Shown in pieces: positions 22,885 through 34,819 of a stretch of DNA of 64,000 nucleotides. Origin of the DNA: Thamnidium elegans (taxonomy: Eukaryota > Mucoromycota > Mucoromycetes > Mucorales > Mucoraceae); the NCBI GenBank assembly GCA_025201345.1, contig JAIXMG010000024.1, positions 62,001-126,000 of the forward strand, in the 5' to 3' direction. Numbering within the stretch: the stretch's first letter is position 1; the number at the start of each line of letters is the position of its first letter. The notes beneath the pieces are model-generated. The model searched no databases, was not told the DNA's origin, and saw only the letters and a program-made list of their open reading frames with translations. The position numbers were made by a program, and so were the translations under genes.

Positions 22885-23908
22885 AGTTGGTCTCACCCTG
22901 TGAGATCAGAAGCGCAATTTTAAAAAAAATACTATGGTATTCTAGTATTTGGAAAAAAAAATCAATTTCCAAATTTAAGATACTGAAAAAGGAGAGTTCA
23001 TATCGAATACATTTTTTTTTCCTCCTTATTATGGGTCTATAAAGTAATTTAGATATCCAATACTGTCTATATATTATAGATCCCTTGGTTATGATATAAA
23101 TAGTTTTTTTTTTATGTTTCTACGTTTTCTCTTTCTATTACTTTTTTTTACAAGACTTTACTCAGTTACAAATAGATGTGAACTCCGTTTGATAAAATTG
23201 TGTTACATGGCAAAAATAAATCTGACATCATAACAGGGTCAACTATACCAGTGAATATCTATAAGAAAAAAAAAACAGGAATACAAAATCATGTGCGACC
23301 ATTGCAGTCAATAATTAATATATGGCTATAGTGTGTAACAGAAGGCGACAAAATAGTAAAACAAAAAACAAAAAAACACCCAATTGAGGTCTTATCTCAA
23401 TGGGATCAAAAGAAAAGTGTAGGTTTACTAATTTTTTTTTTAATTTCAGTGCTTTTAATTCGACACTAGGGCCGGTTTTTTTTTATACTTGTACCAAGTT
23501 TATTTGATTTCGAAGAAAGATAAATGGTGATGATGACATAATGTTGTCATATGAATAAAAAGCGTAAATTATATCCTTCCTCTTTTATAAACAATGTATA
23601 TGTATACTTCCTTAGCAACTATATATTGCTACATAACCATAGTGATAAAATGGTAGTATAGTAAACCAAAATGATCAAACAAACAAGTAAAAAAAAAACT
23701 ATTCGAAACGACCGTCGGTTCATCAAATTTCAAGACAGAATTTTCCGAAAATTACAACAGAGTGATGAATTCCAAAATTGGCTTCATGCGATTTTTATTT
23801 TATTTCTAAGCCCGCGTTTTTTTTTTTTTCATATAATTATCCTTTTTTTTTTTTCATCCTTTTTCATTTCTAAAACTTTTATACAGAAAAAAAAAATACA
23901 ATAAAATT
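22885..23908. other. Intergenic between divergent genes
   Basis: 1 kb upstream of the trehalose gene. It has T-rich tracts, including 23820-23870 just before the ATG, and an ORF at 23671-23904 that reads into poly-Phe and is not supported. No recognised RNA gene or element. Confidence 0.55.
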
Positions 23909-26783
23909 ATGTCACCATTAACAGCAGAAAAGGTTGCCGATTATTTACCTTTGGCAGGAAGAATGCCTCATATATCTGGACGTATTATTAACGTAACGCA
24001 TCAAATCCCTTACAATATCTCCAGATCTTCCAATAGCGTGTCTACAGTCGTAAGTGATGATCCAGCCAAATCCACACCACCCGTTCAAAAAATTGAAAAA
24101 GAAGAAGATGAAGAAGATGATGGTGTCACTGCTGCCCCCGTATCAAAAGTGACCCGTCATCATCGTCGTGGTCGTACCTTACGTGCAAAGTTCCGTGCTG
24201 CTGAATGGATGATTGTACAAAATAGAGGTCACGGTGCACTTAATGCTGGTTTGCAAAGCTTAAATGATGAATACCAAACCTTACATATTGGTTGGACTGG
24301 TCCTATTAAGGATGAATCAAATAAGGTTGTCCTTCCCGCCGAAGATTTATCAGAAGAAGACAAGACTAAATTATCTGGGCTCTTGATGGAAACCGGTCAT
24401 ATTATACCAATATTTTTGGATAGTAAATCTCGTGGTCATTACGAAGGTTACTGTAAAGAAGGTAAGCTTTTTTTTTTCGCGTTTTTTTTTTTCTTTTTTT
24501 TTTTTTGGTTTTGTATTTTAATAACTTTTATATATAGTTCTTTGGCCTTTGTTCCATTATTTAGTTTGGACAAATGATAGTAACGGTACAGCCGAAAAAC
24601 AATACTGGGAAGATTACGTCGCTGTCAATCATCAATTTGCACAAGTTATCGCTGCACAGTATCGTCCTGGAGACATAAGTAAGTTTCTTTTTTTAAAAAA
24701 AAAATGTGGAGGGGTTTGAAGATGAAAAACAAAAAAAAATGCTAAACAAAAAAAAAAACCTTGTCGTTTCTAGTTTTTATCAATGATTATCATTTATTGT
24801 TGGTTCCCGAGATGCTGAGAGAAATGATTCCTGATGCTCCTATTGGACTTTTCCTTCACGCTACCTTCCCTAGTTCTGAGATTTTCCGTTGTTTATCAAG
24901 TAAGTTTTTTTTCTAAAAAAAAAAAAGTATTACCAAAGCATTACGTATGAAATTGACACATTTTTTAAAGCCCGTAAAGAACTCCTTAGTGGTTTGTTGG
25001 GCGCCAATTTAGTCGGTTTCCAGGTAAGAAACAGAAACAGAAAGAAAGAAAAAAAAAAAGGGGGTTCAGTAATACTAAAATTATAAATCAAAAACAGACA
25101 TATTCTTATGCTAGACATTTTATCGGTGCTTGTACTCGAGTACTTGGTTGTGAATCTACACAGACAGGTGTCAATGTTAATGGCCATATTGTTTCAGTCG
25201 GTACATTTCCTATTGGTATCGACGCTAACCGTGTGGATCAATTCCGTCACGAACCTACTGTGGCACCCAAAATGAAGGCCATTCGAGCAATGTATGCTGA
25301 TAAAAAGATTATTATCGGTCGAGATAAATTGGATTCTACCAAAGGTGTTCTTCAAAAATTACACGCCTTTGAAAAGTTTTTGCACGATTATCCTGAATGG
25401 CGTAAACAAGTTGTGTTGGTACAAGTAACAACCCCTACCTATGGCGATAATTCTAAATTAGAAAACAAGGTTTCAGAAGCTGTCAGCCACATTAACAGTC
25501 TTTATGGATCGCTTGAATTCACCCCTGTTCATCATTATTACCAAGATATCGATCGTGATGAGTACTATGCACTTTTATCTGTCGCTGATGTTGGTTTAAT
25601 CACTAGTTTAAGAGATGGTATGAACACTACCTCTTTAGAGTATATTATTTGTCAACAAGAATCTCATGGTCCTCTTATTTTATCCGAGTTTACTGGTACC
25701 GCTGGTTCTTTAAGTGCTGCTATGATTGTAAATCCTTTTGATTATGCTGGTGTTGCTAAGGCCTTGAACGAAGCTTTGTTGATGAATCCTGAAGATAAGC
25801 TTACTCGTCATAACCAACTCTTCCAATATGTAAAAGAACACTCAGCTGCTTATTGGGCTAAATCTTTTGTTAAGCAATTAGTTGAAAGCACTCAAAACTT
25901 TTCACTTCAATCTCAATCCACACCCCCCTTGGATTCTCAACGTTTTATTGATAGTTATAAGAAATCTAAGAAACGTCTCATGTTCTTTGATTATGATGGT
26001 ACTTTGGCACCTATTGTTTCTGTCCCTACAGATGCTAAACCTACTGCCGAAATGTTGCAATACTTGCAAGATCTTTGTAACGATCCTCATAATGAAGTTT
26101 GGGTTGTTTCTGGTCGCGATCAAGCTTGTTTAGAAGAATGGTTGGGAAGTATCAAGAATCTTGGTTTAAGTGCAGAACACGGTTGTTTCGTAAAGGCTTC
26201 TGGGTCTTCTCAGTGGACAAATATTTTGGAAAATGTCGATATGAGCTGGAAGAAGGATGTTGTCGAAATATTTGACTATTATACTGAACGTACAGAAGGT
26301 AGTTTTGTTGAACACAAGAAATCTTCTATTACATGGCATTATCGTATGGCTGATGAAGAGTACGGTTTATTCCAAGCCAAGGAATGTCAAAACCATTTAG
26401 AGAACTCTGTTGTTGCTAAAATGCCAGTTGAAATTTTAGTTGGTAAGAAGAATTTGGAAGTTCGTCCTATGATGGTAAATAAGGGTGAAATTGTCAAGCG
26501 TATCTTGTCACAAACTCCTGATGCAGACTTTATTGTATGTGCTGGCGATGACAAGACAGATGAAGACATGTTCCGTACTCTTTCTGCTACTTATTTCGCT
26601 CGTTATCAAGATAAATTAAACTCTGGTAACACTGAAACTACTTGGAATGATACCAAATCTTCACTTTATACAATCACAGTTGGACCTGCCAAGAAGAAGA
26701 GTATGGCCAATTGGCAAGTTGAAACTCCTGCTAACGTAGTTGGCCTTATAGCTAAAATGGCAGAAGCAGATAAACAAGCATAA
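23909..26783 (+). CDS. Trehalose-6-phosphate phosphatase with N-terminal GT20 domain (Tps2-type)
   Basis: Predicted 852-aa protein from exons 23909-24461, 24538-24678, 24774-24899, 24971-25023 and 25098-26783. An N-terminal acidic/basic extension precedes a full trehalose-6-P synthase-like GT20 domain (about 115-565). A HAD-type phosphatase domain follows, with FFDYDGTLAPI near 588 (nucleophile Asp) and GDDKTDEDMF near 773. It would remove phosphate from trehalose-6-phosphate in the cytosol as part of the TPS complex. In the GT20 half, the active-site motif seen as GVDRLDYIKG in active synthases is GRDKLDSTKG here (near 365), so the Arg is Lys. DGMNTTSLEYI replaces DGMNLVSYEYI. That fits a Tps2-like subunit with an inactive synthase domain. 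Trehalose is a stress and spore sugar. Confidence 0.94.
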
Positions 26784-26882
26784 AAAAAAAAGCCCTGGAG
26801 GTTTTTTTTTTTACCCCCATTACATTTTTCTACACACATGTATAAAAAAATCACTCCGCTTTTTATTTACAAAATAAATAAT

Positions 26883-27613
26883 CTATTTATCCTCTTCAAT
26901 ATCATCATATTTATGTCCGTTCATAGTAGGTTGTTCGAAAACAGATTCCAAGTGAGCAAGTGCTGCTTGTTGCATTTCATTTAATTCTGCTTCGTCACTA
27001 GGATCAGCATAATATTCTTCATCACTATAAGCGCCTTGTTCAGCCATGAATTCTTCATCAGGATGAAGTTCTGTACATTCTGACATGGCCATATAAATAC
27101 CTTCCACTATTTTTTTTTTTTTTTTTTTTGGAAATATTTAATTACTGCTACAAAAAAAATATACATGTCATTGCTACTTACAAGCACCTCCGTCTCTAGG
27201 GATCAAGCGAAGTTCGGTAACAGTTTCCTCTCTCTCTTGTTCATCTTCGGGTAATTGTTGGTTAGGGAAGAATAATCCTGCATCCAATTGACAATAAATG
27301 TTGGGTTGTCCTTCTTGTCTAGAAATGGCATGAATAATAATATCAGGGTATTGAACTGCGATACCTGATTTAGCTGATTCTGAATAGAAATAGAATTGAC
27401 TACAGATAAAAAAAAAAACGCGATCAGTAAAAAGAAAAAAAAAATAAAGGAGGGAGATGTTCAGGCTTACTCTTCACAAACACTTAATTCACCAAAAATA
27501 GGTCCCTCATGACCAGCTAAAGGAGGAGAAATTAAGAGGGCGGTATCTTTTTGAATATGACGAGGCTTTAAAGTAGAAACATCGGGTGCTTCTTGAAGTA
27601 ATGTGACAGTCAT
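26883..27613 (-). CDS. pICln / methylosome chaperone-like protein
   Basis: Predicted 194-aa protein from exons 27613-27471, 27399-27182 and 27106-26883. The core is a PH-like fold: GTAYISPPL-like ALLISPP, GELSVCEEQFYFYSES, then DIIIHAISRQEGQPNIYCQLD and TELRLIPRDGG. A helix follows with ALEGIYMAMSECTELHPD, then a long acidic tail, matching the pICln/Voldacs family. These proteins deliver Sm proteins to the PRMT5 methylosome during snRNP assembly. The length is normal. Its stop lies only 100 bp from the convergent trehalose gene stop. Confidence 0.85.
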
Positions 27614-27961
27614 GATTTATAGAATATAAATGCTAAAAGAGCAAGAAAAAAGTTTTCTTTTGTCTTTTTTAAATCTTAAAATGCAGTACAGCTACATACA
27701 CCCAGAAAAAAAAAAGTCCCTTTTTATTTTTTTGACACATTTTACACTGGAAAGAGACAGATATTGTATTATTTACAAACACATTTTTTTTTTTAATAAC
27801 CATAATAAAGTAATTGACAGAAGAAAAAAAAAGAATAGGGAAACGTTAAATTAAAAACAAAATGAAATGGGAAAGGTTAGGTTGCAAAGAAAAAATTTTT
27901 TTTTCTAGATTGGAATACAAAAAAAGAGTCGAGATAGGTAGTTAATGAGATTAGGTAGAGA
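27614..27961. other. Intergenic, AT-rich
   Basis: About 350 bp between two minus-strand genes. It is dominated by A and T runs, and a plus ORF 27630-27854 is Lys/Phe low complexity. No feature is recognised. Confidence 0.6.
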
Positions 27962-28356
27962 TTAGAACTTGTTGTTTCCCTTCTTTCCCTTCTTCTTCTT
28001 CTCCTTGAGTTTTCTGGCATGTCTGTTACTACGAGGACCACTTGTAGAGATCTTCTTGGGCTTATCTTCCTCTACAACTTCTTCTTCGACCATCTTATCG
28101 ACAGGGGCACTCTCTTCCTCTTCCTTTTCCATGAAATCTCCAACACTGGGCTTGTTGGCAGCCTCAGCTTGTGCAGCTGCTAAACGTTCGAGACGGGCAG
28201 CCTCAACAGGCCCAAAGATAGTTTCTCTCTTAATAGCTACAAGTAAAATTTAATTCTTTTAGTATGCAAACTAACTAACGTTTTTTTTTTTACATTAGTA
28301 TTTTATAATTTACCTCTGGTTCTTTTCTTAGCTTGAGATCTTAAACTTCTAGCCAT
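27962..28356 (-). CDS. LLP homolog / YBL028C-like small nucleolar protein
   Basis: Predicted 105-aa protein from exons 28356-28314 and 28236-27962. The N-terminus MARSLRSQAKKRTR continues across the intron into AIKRETIFGPVEAARLERL, the short conserved block of the LLPH/DUF2423 family. A disordered acidic middle and a very Lys-rich C-terminus (KLKEKKKKGKKGNNKF) follow. Members are nucleolar and linked to large ribosomal subunit assembly. The size is typical. Confidence 0.75.
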
Positions 28357-28702
28357 TTTATAATAATTTGATTAGATTATGTCTACAAAGAAAAAAAAAA
28401 AAGTATTATATAATTGGAATATTTTTTTTAGTTGCGAAAAAAAAAAATGATAGCAGCCACAAAGCAGTCCTTCTTTTTTTCTCGAAAAGTAGCAGGTACA
28501 CTTCCTTAAATTGAGTGCATAATATGTGTATTGGAAGGCTATTAACTATTTGCAGCATAATGTCTTGAAATATATCAACGTATACCTTCTCAAATATTAC
28601 TAATTAGAAAGAATTGCAATAATAACTGCATTATTTTTTTATAAGCATGTAACACAAGATATTATTTATGTGGATGTGATGAGAAAGGAAGGGTATATGG
28701 TA
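28357..28702. other. Intergenic
   Basis: About 350 bp between two minus-strand genes. AT-rich, with no ORF or RNA gene recognised. Confidence 0.6.
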
Positions 28703-29281
28703 CTATGGATGCTCTACTACTAGTTGTTGATCGTCTTTCTTATCTGATAACAAGATATTCTTAACAAGTGCATTTCTAGTGTTACACTTTTTTTAGCAGT
28801 GTGTTTTTACATATATATATTTCAATGTATTACCTATTTTTAAAGTTAGCTATTACTTCCTTCAAGTTATCCATACTACGAATAGGTTGTAATATATCAT
28901 TTGAATCACTACTAGTATATTGATAAAAATTAAATTCATTATATATATGTATATATATATATGCATAAGATCTACTTACGGTTTGATAGAAGAAACGCCT
29001 TCAATAGTTAAATTTAATAAGCTTGCGTCTTCTTCAAATTGGTCACTTAGCTGACTTTGTTCTAATACGCAGTCAGTTACTTGAAAGTGGGGACTATAAC
29101 TATCTACATTTAATAACTGAGATGCAGTCGAGTCAAGTTCAACTATTATTAACTCGTCTTTTGGTACATCGGGAAAAGGGTCTCCTTCAAATACATAATG
29201 AATGATGGGATGTTTATAGGCCTTTTTTAGTTGGTCATGTATAACAACAAACTGTGGTATATCAAGTTGAGTGGAGTTCAT
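28703..29281 (-). CDS. Hypothetical acidic 150-aa protein
   Basis: Predicted from exons 29281-28980, 28911-28834 and 28775-28703. Both introns have good donors (GTAAGT, GTAATA) and TAG acceptors, and frame is kept. The N-terminal 75 residues look folded (PQFVVIHDQLKKAYKHPIIH, then a Pro/Asp motif GDPFPDVPKDELIIVELD). The rest is acidic and probably helical. There is no signal peptide or membrane span. I do not recognise the family. It is divergent with the mitochondrial-type gene at 29497, with 215 bp between the starts. Confidence 0.65.
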
Positions 29282-29496
29282 TTTTTTTTTTAAGAAAAAA
29301 AAGAAAAAGGAACTAATTATTACGTTTGTTTGGTCATATATGATACTAGCCTTATTGGGGCAGTTTGATTGGTGAAATACGTTATTTGATTACCGATATG
29401 TGTAATCATTTGGGGGGAGGACCATGTGTGAGAAATAACTTTTTTCTTTCACCCACTTTTTTATATATATTCATACGTATAAACATTTACTATATT

Positions 29497-30359
29497 ATGC
29501 TTCGTTATCAACGCTCGATACTTTCTTTAACAGCTAGAAAGAATTTAAATTTTATTCCTGTTCGGTTTAATTCTTCAGTAAATAATAAATTGCAATTGAA
29601 TAATGCTACTACGCCAACTACAGTTGAAAAAGAAAAGGCTCTTTCTAAACCTAATGAACCTTTTGAACTGGAAAATAAACCCGAGATTTCTTTTGTACCA
29701 GTTATCAACATTCCAAAAACTGAGTTTGCGCATCATTCCTTCTTTTCGCTTTATCGACCTTTACTAGGCCTTTCAGACGAAAATGAAACGCCTTTCTTTT
29801 CAAATAAGTCACCAAAAACAGAAGAAGAAGTTGAGCAAGAAAAGTGTAAGTTTCTCGTCTACTATCTATTTACTTGTATATGAAATTAACTGGTCGCTTT
29901 AAAATAGTGGATTTAATGTTGGCAGTTTATATGAATAACTGTAGTCCGTTTGTAGAACCTTCACAATTACCCCCAGATGCACAAGGAGAAGATTGGAAAG
30001 AAGAGTTTTTAGAAGCATTTAATGACGCTGAGAAAGAATCTGAACGAACAGAATATACAATTACAGAAGATGTAGAACTTGCAGATATGGTTGAACCGAA
30101 CGAATCAAGACCATTGCCTATATTTCATATGCCAGAGAGTGCTGACGTATTAGATTACTTGATGTCAATCGAATCTAATATGAAAACTGAACATGCAAAA
30201 TTAGATGCACAAGATAAAATAAAGGACTCGAGAATAAAAAAGATGCAAATTTTGAATGGTGTTCGTCGTAATGGTAACAAACCTCGATTTTACACAACAA
30301 ATAATAGAAATATCCATCAAAGACTTCGACGTTACCAACAAAGATGGTTGCTTAAATAA
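29497..30359 (+). CDS. Predicted mitochondrial protein, function unknown
   Basis: Predicted 266-aa protein from exons 29497-29845 and 29908-30359. The start is chosen because it gives a classic mitochondrial targeting sequence, MLRYQRSILSLTARKNLNF, rich in Arg and Ser and lacking acids. An upstream in-frame ATG at 29365 would add a hydrophobic leader and is less likely. The middle is acidic; the last 70 residues are basic and end in RLRRYQQRWLLK, which resembles an RNA- or ribosome-binding tail. A mitochondrial ribosomal or RNA-processing role is a guess. No catalytic motif is seen. Confidence 0.7.
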
Positions 30360-30753
30360 TTTAAATGAATAATAAAAAAAAAATATGTTTTGCTATTATT
30401 ATTCGTCATCGTAACGAATTAACCAAAATCTTGCTCTTTTTTTTTTATATATACTTGACTAATTGTTAACAAGACAAAAACTTATTCGCATTTACTTACG
30501 TATATTTGTAAGTATTTATTTTCGAATTTGATAGTAAAAACAAAAATATACACTGCTTAAAAAAACGATCAGATAAGGTATTGCATCTACTATGTAACTG
30601 CATTAACGTAGTACAAGGGGAATATATCACAACATTATAGAGATACCATTCACCGCACCTATTTTATTTTTTGAAAAAAATAGACAGGACTTTTTAAAGT
30701 TCGGGCTGAAAAGGTATTATATATGTACATTACGTAGCAAAGAAATAGTGTTC
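30360..30753. other. Intergenic, AT-rich
   Basis: Nothing recognisable between the mitochondrial-type gene and the Fanzor relic. Confidence 0.5.
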
Positions 30754-30942
30754 TTACTGCGATTTCTGACGACAGAAAACATCAGGTCTTCTGTTGCCGC
30801 CCCACGCCGAACGATATATGCGAAGCATATTCAAGGAAGCATTGATATCTCTATCCCAAAGTATTTTTCGAGATTTACAGCTTAAAATACGATGGGAGTG
30901 TTATCCTGAGGAAAGTTTGAAATTTTCTAAGCCATACTCATT
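30754..30942 (-). pseudogene. C-terminal remnant of a Fanzor (eukaryotic TnpB-like) nuclease
   Basis: Reading the minus strand from 30942 to the stop at 30754 gives NEYG, then a hydrophilic stretch with one in-frame stop, then LSCKSRKILWDRDINASLNM and a final tail ending QKSQ. W-x-RD-[IV]-NA-x-x-N-[IM]-L is the RuvC-III block shared by TnpB and Fanzor proteins. The preceding NEYG matches the position of their (D/N)E(Y/F)RTS motif. The zinc-finger Cys pairs are lost, leaving only one Cys, and no upstream domain remains. This is an old, inactive fragment. Family assignment rests on the RuvC-III block and spacing. Confidence 0.7.
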
Positions 30943-31409
30943 ATAAAAAAGTTGTATAGGTAATTACTACTTGTAAACAAAGCTGCACCTTATTTCCGCG
31001 GGACCCCGCTCTTTCTTAAAAAAAAAATAAGCAGAGCCAACCGATATCTTGCATTATTAATACCTAACAAAGCAAGGCTGAAAAGACAAGTCTCTTCTTA
31101 GTAGTATGTATTTTCATTTATGTATTTTATAAGTAACAACACTTTTAAAATAAACTGTAACTATTTATTCGTATCACTGATTTAAATATTAAGTGACTTA
31201 CCAAAAATGTATACGAATTTATTTATAAAAGTTAGATAAATGAAAAAATTTACACATGAGTATCCTTTTTCTTTAATTTTCTCTTCCGTTGTCCTTTTAT
31301 TTACTAATTTATATAAAGGGTCGCATCCATGCTATTCGGCAACTATTATAAACAATTAATTTTGGTACGGAAGGAAGGCTGATTCACACAAAGTCTTTGA
31401 ATTATATTC
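30943..31409. other. Spacer between transposon relics
   Basis: About 470 bp. Minus-strand 30945-31020 is relatively GC-rich (ccgcgggaccccgctc near 30997-31012) and may be further decayed Fanzor sequence, but no frame is convincing. The remainder is AT-rich. Confidence 0.35.
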
Positions 31410-31723
31410 GTGGGGGGGGGGAATATGCAAAAATATTTAATAGCAGAACGTTGGCTGCAACTACACTCGGTCAAATATTTAAAGATGTTCAAGTTCTTAT
31501 GGTTTCCGATTAACTACAATAAGCACGTTTTACCTGATGATCGTCTTATTGGTAGTTCCCCTAACTGTTACCATATTCAGATTGATGAATCAAAGCAGGA
31601 TAAAAGAAAAAATAATATTGGAAGTCGCGTAGAAGGTAAGATTTTAATAGGCACAACTAAAAACATTATAGTGGAACTAATATATATTTCGGTTTATAGG
31701 TGTTTGAATATTTGGTACGGTGG
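31410..31723 (+). pseudogene. ISXO2-like DDE transposase fragment
   Basis: Two exon-like pieces, 31410-31635 and 31700-31723, are joined by a GTAAGA...TTATAG intron. They encode a stretch with IQIDESKQDKRKNNIGSRVE continuing into GV-stop-IFGTVE. The pattern [IV]DES-x-x-x-KRK-x-N-x-G-R-R-V-[ED]-G-V-W-[IV]-F-G is the first DDE block of ISXO2-like transposases. The expected Trp codon is TGA. Sequence of this family ends abruptly at GTVE, where Tc1-type sequence begins. It is a dead fragment. Confidence 0.65.
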
Positions 31724-32110
31724 AAGAATTTTTACAGAGACATAAGAAACGAAGACTTTGTTGGGTCTTGTCTCGCATAAACTAGACCAAAGATTTGTTT
31801 GGCCAGATGAAACCTGTTTGTCTGAAACAGGTGCTGATGAAGGGGCCAGAGTGATAAGGGATATTGGTGCAAGGTATCAAGAAAATCATATTGCATCAAT
31901 AGTTAAGTGGGGTTATGATTTGGGTATCGTTTTTGGGCTGGCGGATTTGGCCATTTGACAGTTATAGACGGCACTGCGAATATGGCCTTATTTGAATCCG
32001 ATTGAACATCCCTAGTAGGCTCTTGAACTTGGAATTTGTAGTGTAGACACTCCAGCAAGAAATACAAGCAGTTTGAAGGCTGCAAATCAAAGAACGATAG
32101 GAGAAACTTA
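31724..32110 (+). pseudogene. Tc1/mariner transposase fragment
   Basis: Reading across frames, the plus strand shows HKKRRLCW, then WPDETCLSE (second-strand Asp block, DE), ARYQENHIASIVKWG, AGGFGHLTVIDGT, and RIWPYLNPIEHP followed by two stops. These match in order the Tc1 catalytic-domain blocks (W-S-DE, T-V-K-x-G-G, GPL-x-x-IDGT, WP-x-x-SPDLNPIE). At least two frameshifts and several stops make it inactive. No terminal inverted repeats were found at the ends. Confidence 0.75.
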
Positions 32111-33066
32111 AATTTATGCTGGAAGATGGTTTGGTCTCTAGTATGACAGATTGTTGCCGAGCGCGTGGGTATATATGTGCATTATTAGTTCGGAAAGACA
32201 ACTGAAATGTGTTGAAAGCTACGGCTACCTTCCTTACTACGACATAGAGGATACGTTCTAGATCAATAGTCATAAGATAATCGACATGAAATATGTTGTC
32301 TAGGTTAATGCCTTCGTTAATGAATACAAATAAAATATAAAATTGTTTTTTTTTTCGTTGTGTTAATCGGAGTACTTTTCAATGGATTTTCATTTGGTGG
32401 AAAAGATCGATTTTATATATTTTGCTTTATTTCTTAACTAGCGTAATATGATATATATCATCGTTTATTTTATTTATTTTTACATGTATTTAAAATGGTA
32501 TCGCCTTGCGTAATTGTGAATATTATTCATTAATCAATTACAATTCATACTTTTATTACTGGACAGAATAGTATCTACATCGTAAAGGAGTAATAAAGGC
32601 GCCAAATAGATAAATACAATAGATTGGTGTTTATTATTTAATCATTAAAAAGAAAGGACAATGTAAATTCATTTAACCATAAAGAATCAAAGGTGTAAGC
32701 ATAAAGTATTAGTGCGAGCTAAAAGTAAAATATTTAAAAATAGTGAAACATAGTTAGCAACAAAATATATATATATACATATATATGTATATCTTTTCAT
32801 TACAACAACAAAAACAGCAAAAAAAAAAAAGACTGATTTATTTGACACGTGTAACTACTGTATGCAGAATATTTGTTTCCAAGATGAATGTTGCAAGGGC
32901 TGTATTTAGGCAAACAAAACAGTAAACTAACACTAGACCACATTGAAGGCGTATTTAAATGCCGATAAAAAAAGCAAAAAAGCTTTATGTATCCATTACC
33001 CCTTTAATACGGCTTTTTTTTTTCTTTCAATTTGTTGTCGTTGCTGCTTTTTTTTTGTTTTTTGTT
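32111..33066. other. Intergenic after the transposon graveyard
   Basis: AT-rich with TA-rich patches (32765-32792). A minus ORF 31962-32273 is antisense to the Tc1 relic. A T-rich leader (33009-33060) precedes the F-box gene. No other element is recognised. Confidence 0.5.
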
Positions 33067-34670
33067 ATGGATTTCTTTTTACAAGCAGATAATGTTTCTT
33101 CGCCGCCTTCTTCACCACCTTATAGACCACTGCAGCGACAACGTTCTTCATATATAGTGGATGCTAGTAATGCTGATGCCATCAAGGACAAGGTTCGGTT
33201 AGATTACATGTACAAGGTCAAGAATACGTTTCAACACTTGACTTTTCAACAAAGATATACCTTTTTAACAGAAATATTAGACTGCTGTGATAATCAATTA
33301 TTACAATACATTTATACCTTTATTACACCGAAACTCAAGATCGATTTCTTGAAAGAATTACCTATTGAACTATCACTTTATATTGTATCATTTATTCAAG
33401 ATCCATTAACATTAGCTAGAGCTTCTCGTGTTTCTCGTCATTGGAATCAGCTGACAAAGGATGAAAGTACCTGGAAAGCTTTATGCTTACAACATCAATA
33501 TATTTCAACACCTTCCATTTGTTATCGTGATTTCTTTCGCCGCAGATATAATATTGACACCGCATGGAATCAGGGCGGAATTGTTACATTTTGTCAAAAT
33601 CAGATTGGTGATGGATTAGCTACTTCTTTACAGATGGATGATACATATATTGTGATTGGGTGTGATAATAATCACATAGAAGTTTATAATGCAAAAAATG
33701 GTAAATATATTCGCTCATTGTTAGGGCATGAAGGCGGTGTATGGGCTATTCAGTTTATAAAGAATGAATATAATGAACATATTTTGGTTACTGGAGGTTG
33801 TGATAGGTATATAAATTTAATAACAAACAAATTATACCGGACTAATATGTAATAACATAAATATTTAGAGGGGCTAGAGTTTGGAACCTTACAACAGGTG
33901 AATTACTCTTTGTATTAAGAGGTCATGTTTCTACTATTCGTTGTTTAAAAGTACGTGATGATAAAGTAGCCATTACTGGTTCTAGAGATACCACATTAAG
34001 AATATGGGATATAAAAACAGGACAATTAAAACATGTATGTGCAGGGCATCAAGGTAGTGTACGCTGCTTAGAGATATCAGGCAATCAATTTGTATCTGGA
34101 TCATACGACTCGACAGCAAGATTATGGGATATAGAAACCGGACAATGTGTACATGAATTTATTGGACATCATTCACAAATATATGCTATTGCATTTGATG
34201 GTAACAAGGTAGTTACTGGTTCACTTGATTCTAATATAAGAATATGGTCGGCACAAACAGGTACTTGTTTAATCACATTACAAGGGCATACTTCATTGGT
34301 TGGTCATTTACAATTATTTGATCACCATCTTGTAAGTGGTGGTTCGGATGGTTGTCTTCGTGTATGGGATATGAATACATATGAATGTAGACATAGAATA
34401 TCTGCTCATGATAATTCAGTTACTTGCATTCAAGTGGATAATAAACGTATTCTAAGTGGTGGTTCAGATGGAAAAGTCAAACTATGGAATATTGAAACTG
34501 GTACGCTTATCCGGTCATTTACCGAGACTGCTCGTACAGTTTGGAAGATTCAATTAAATGATACTAAAGCCGTCGTCATTTTACAAAGAGCTGAAAATAC
34601 AACAAATAATTCTCATCATGCTGTCATAGAATTACATGATTTTGATACATATTCCCCCAATTTCCTGTAA
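33067..34670 (+). CDS. F-box and WD40-repeat protein (SCF substrate receptor)
   Basis: Predicted 513-aa protein from exons 33067-33806 and 33869-34670. The F-box lies at about 95-140 (LPIELSLYIVSFIQDPLTLA...W). WD40 repeats from about 180 to the end have LWD/IWD/VWD ends and GH starts (SGSYDSTARLWD, SGGSDGCLRVWD). Order and length match the Cdc4/Met30/Fbw7 group, which link target proteins to Skp1-Cul1 ubiquitin ligases. The start at 33067 (MDFFLQAD) is chosen over 32959 because the upstream extension is a poly-Phe T-tract. The substrate is unknown. Confidence 0.9.
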
Positions 34671-34819
34671 TAAAATTCTTTCTTTTTATTATTTATAAAC
34701 TTTTTTTTTTAATGATTTCTTTGCTTTTCCAAATACCAAATACTACAAATAAAGTTATATACGTCCGTTAGTTTTATATTATATTCACAGGGGGGTGGTT
34801 TCTCTTTCTTTTTTTTTTC

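Noticed and set aside
31962..32273. 103-codon minus-strand ORF
   Set aside because: It is the antisense shadow of the Tc1 transposase relic.
32959..33066. Upstream in-frame start of the F-box gene
   Set aside because: It would add a Phe/Val-rich leader encoded by the T-rich promoter tract; the ATG at 33067 is a better start.
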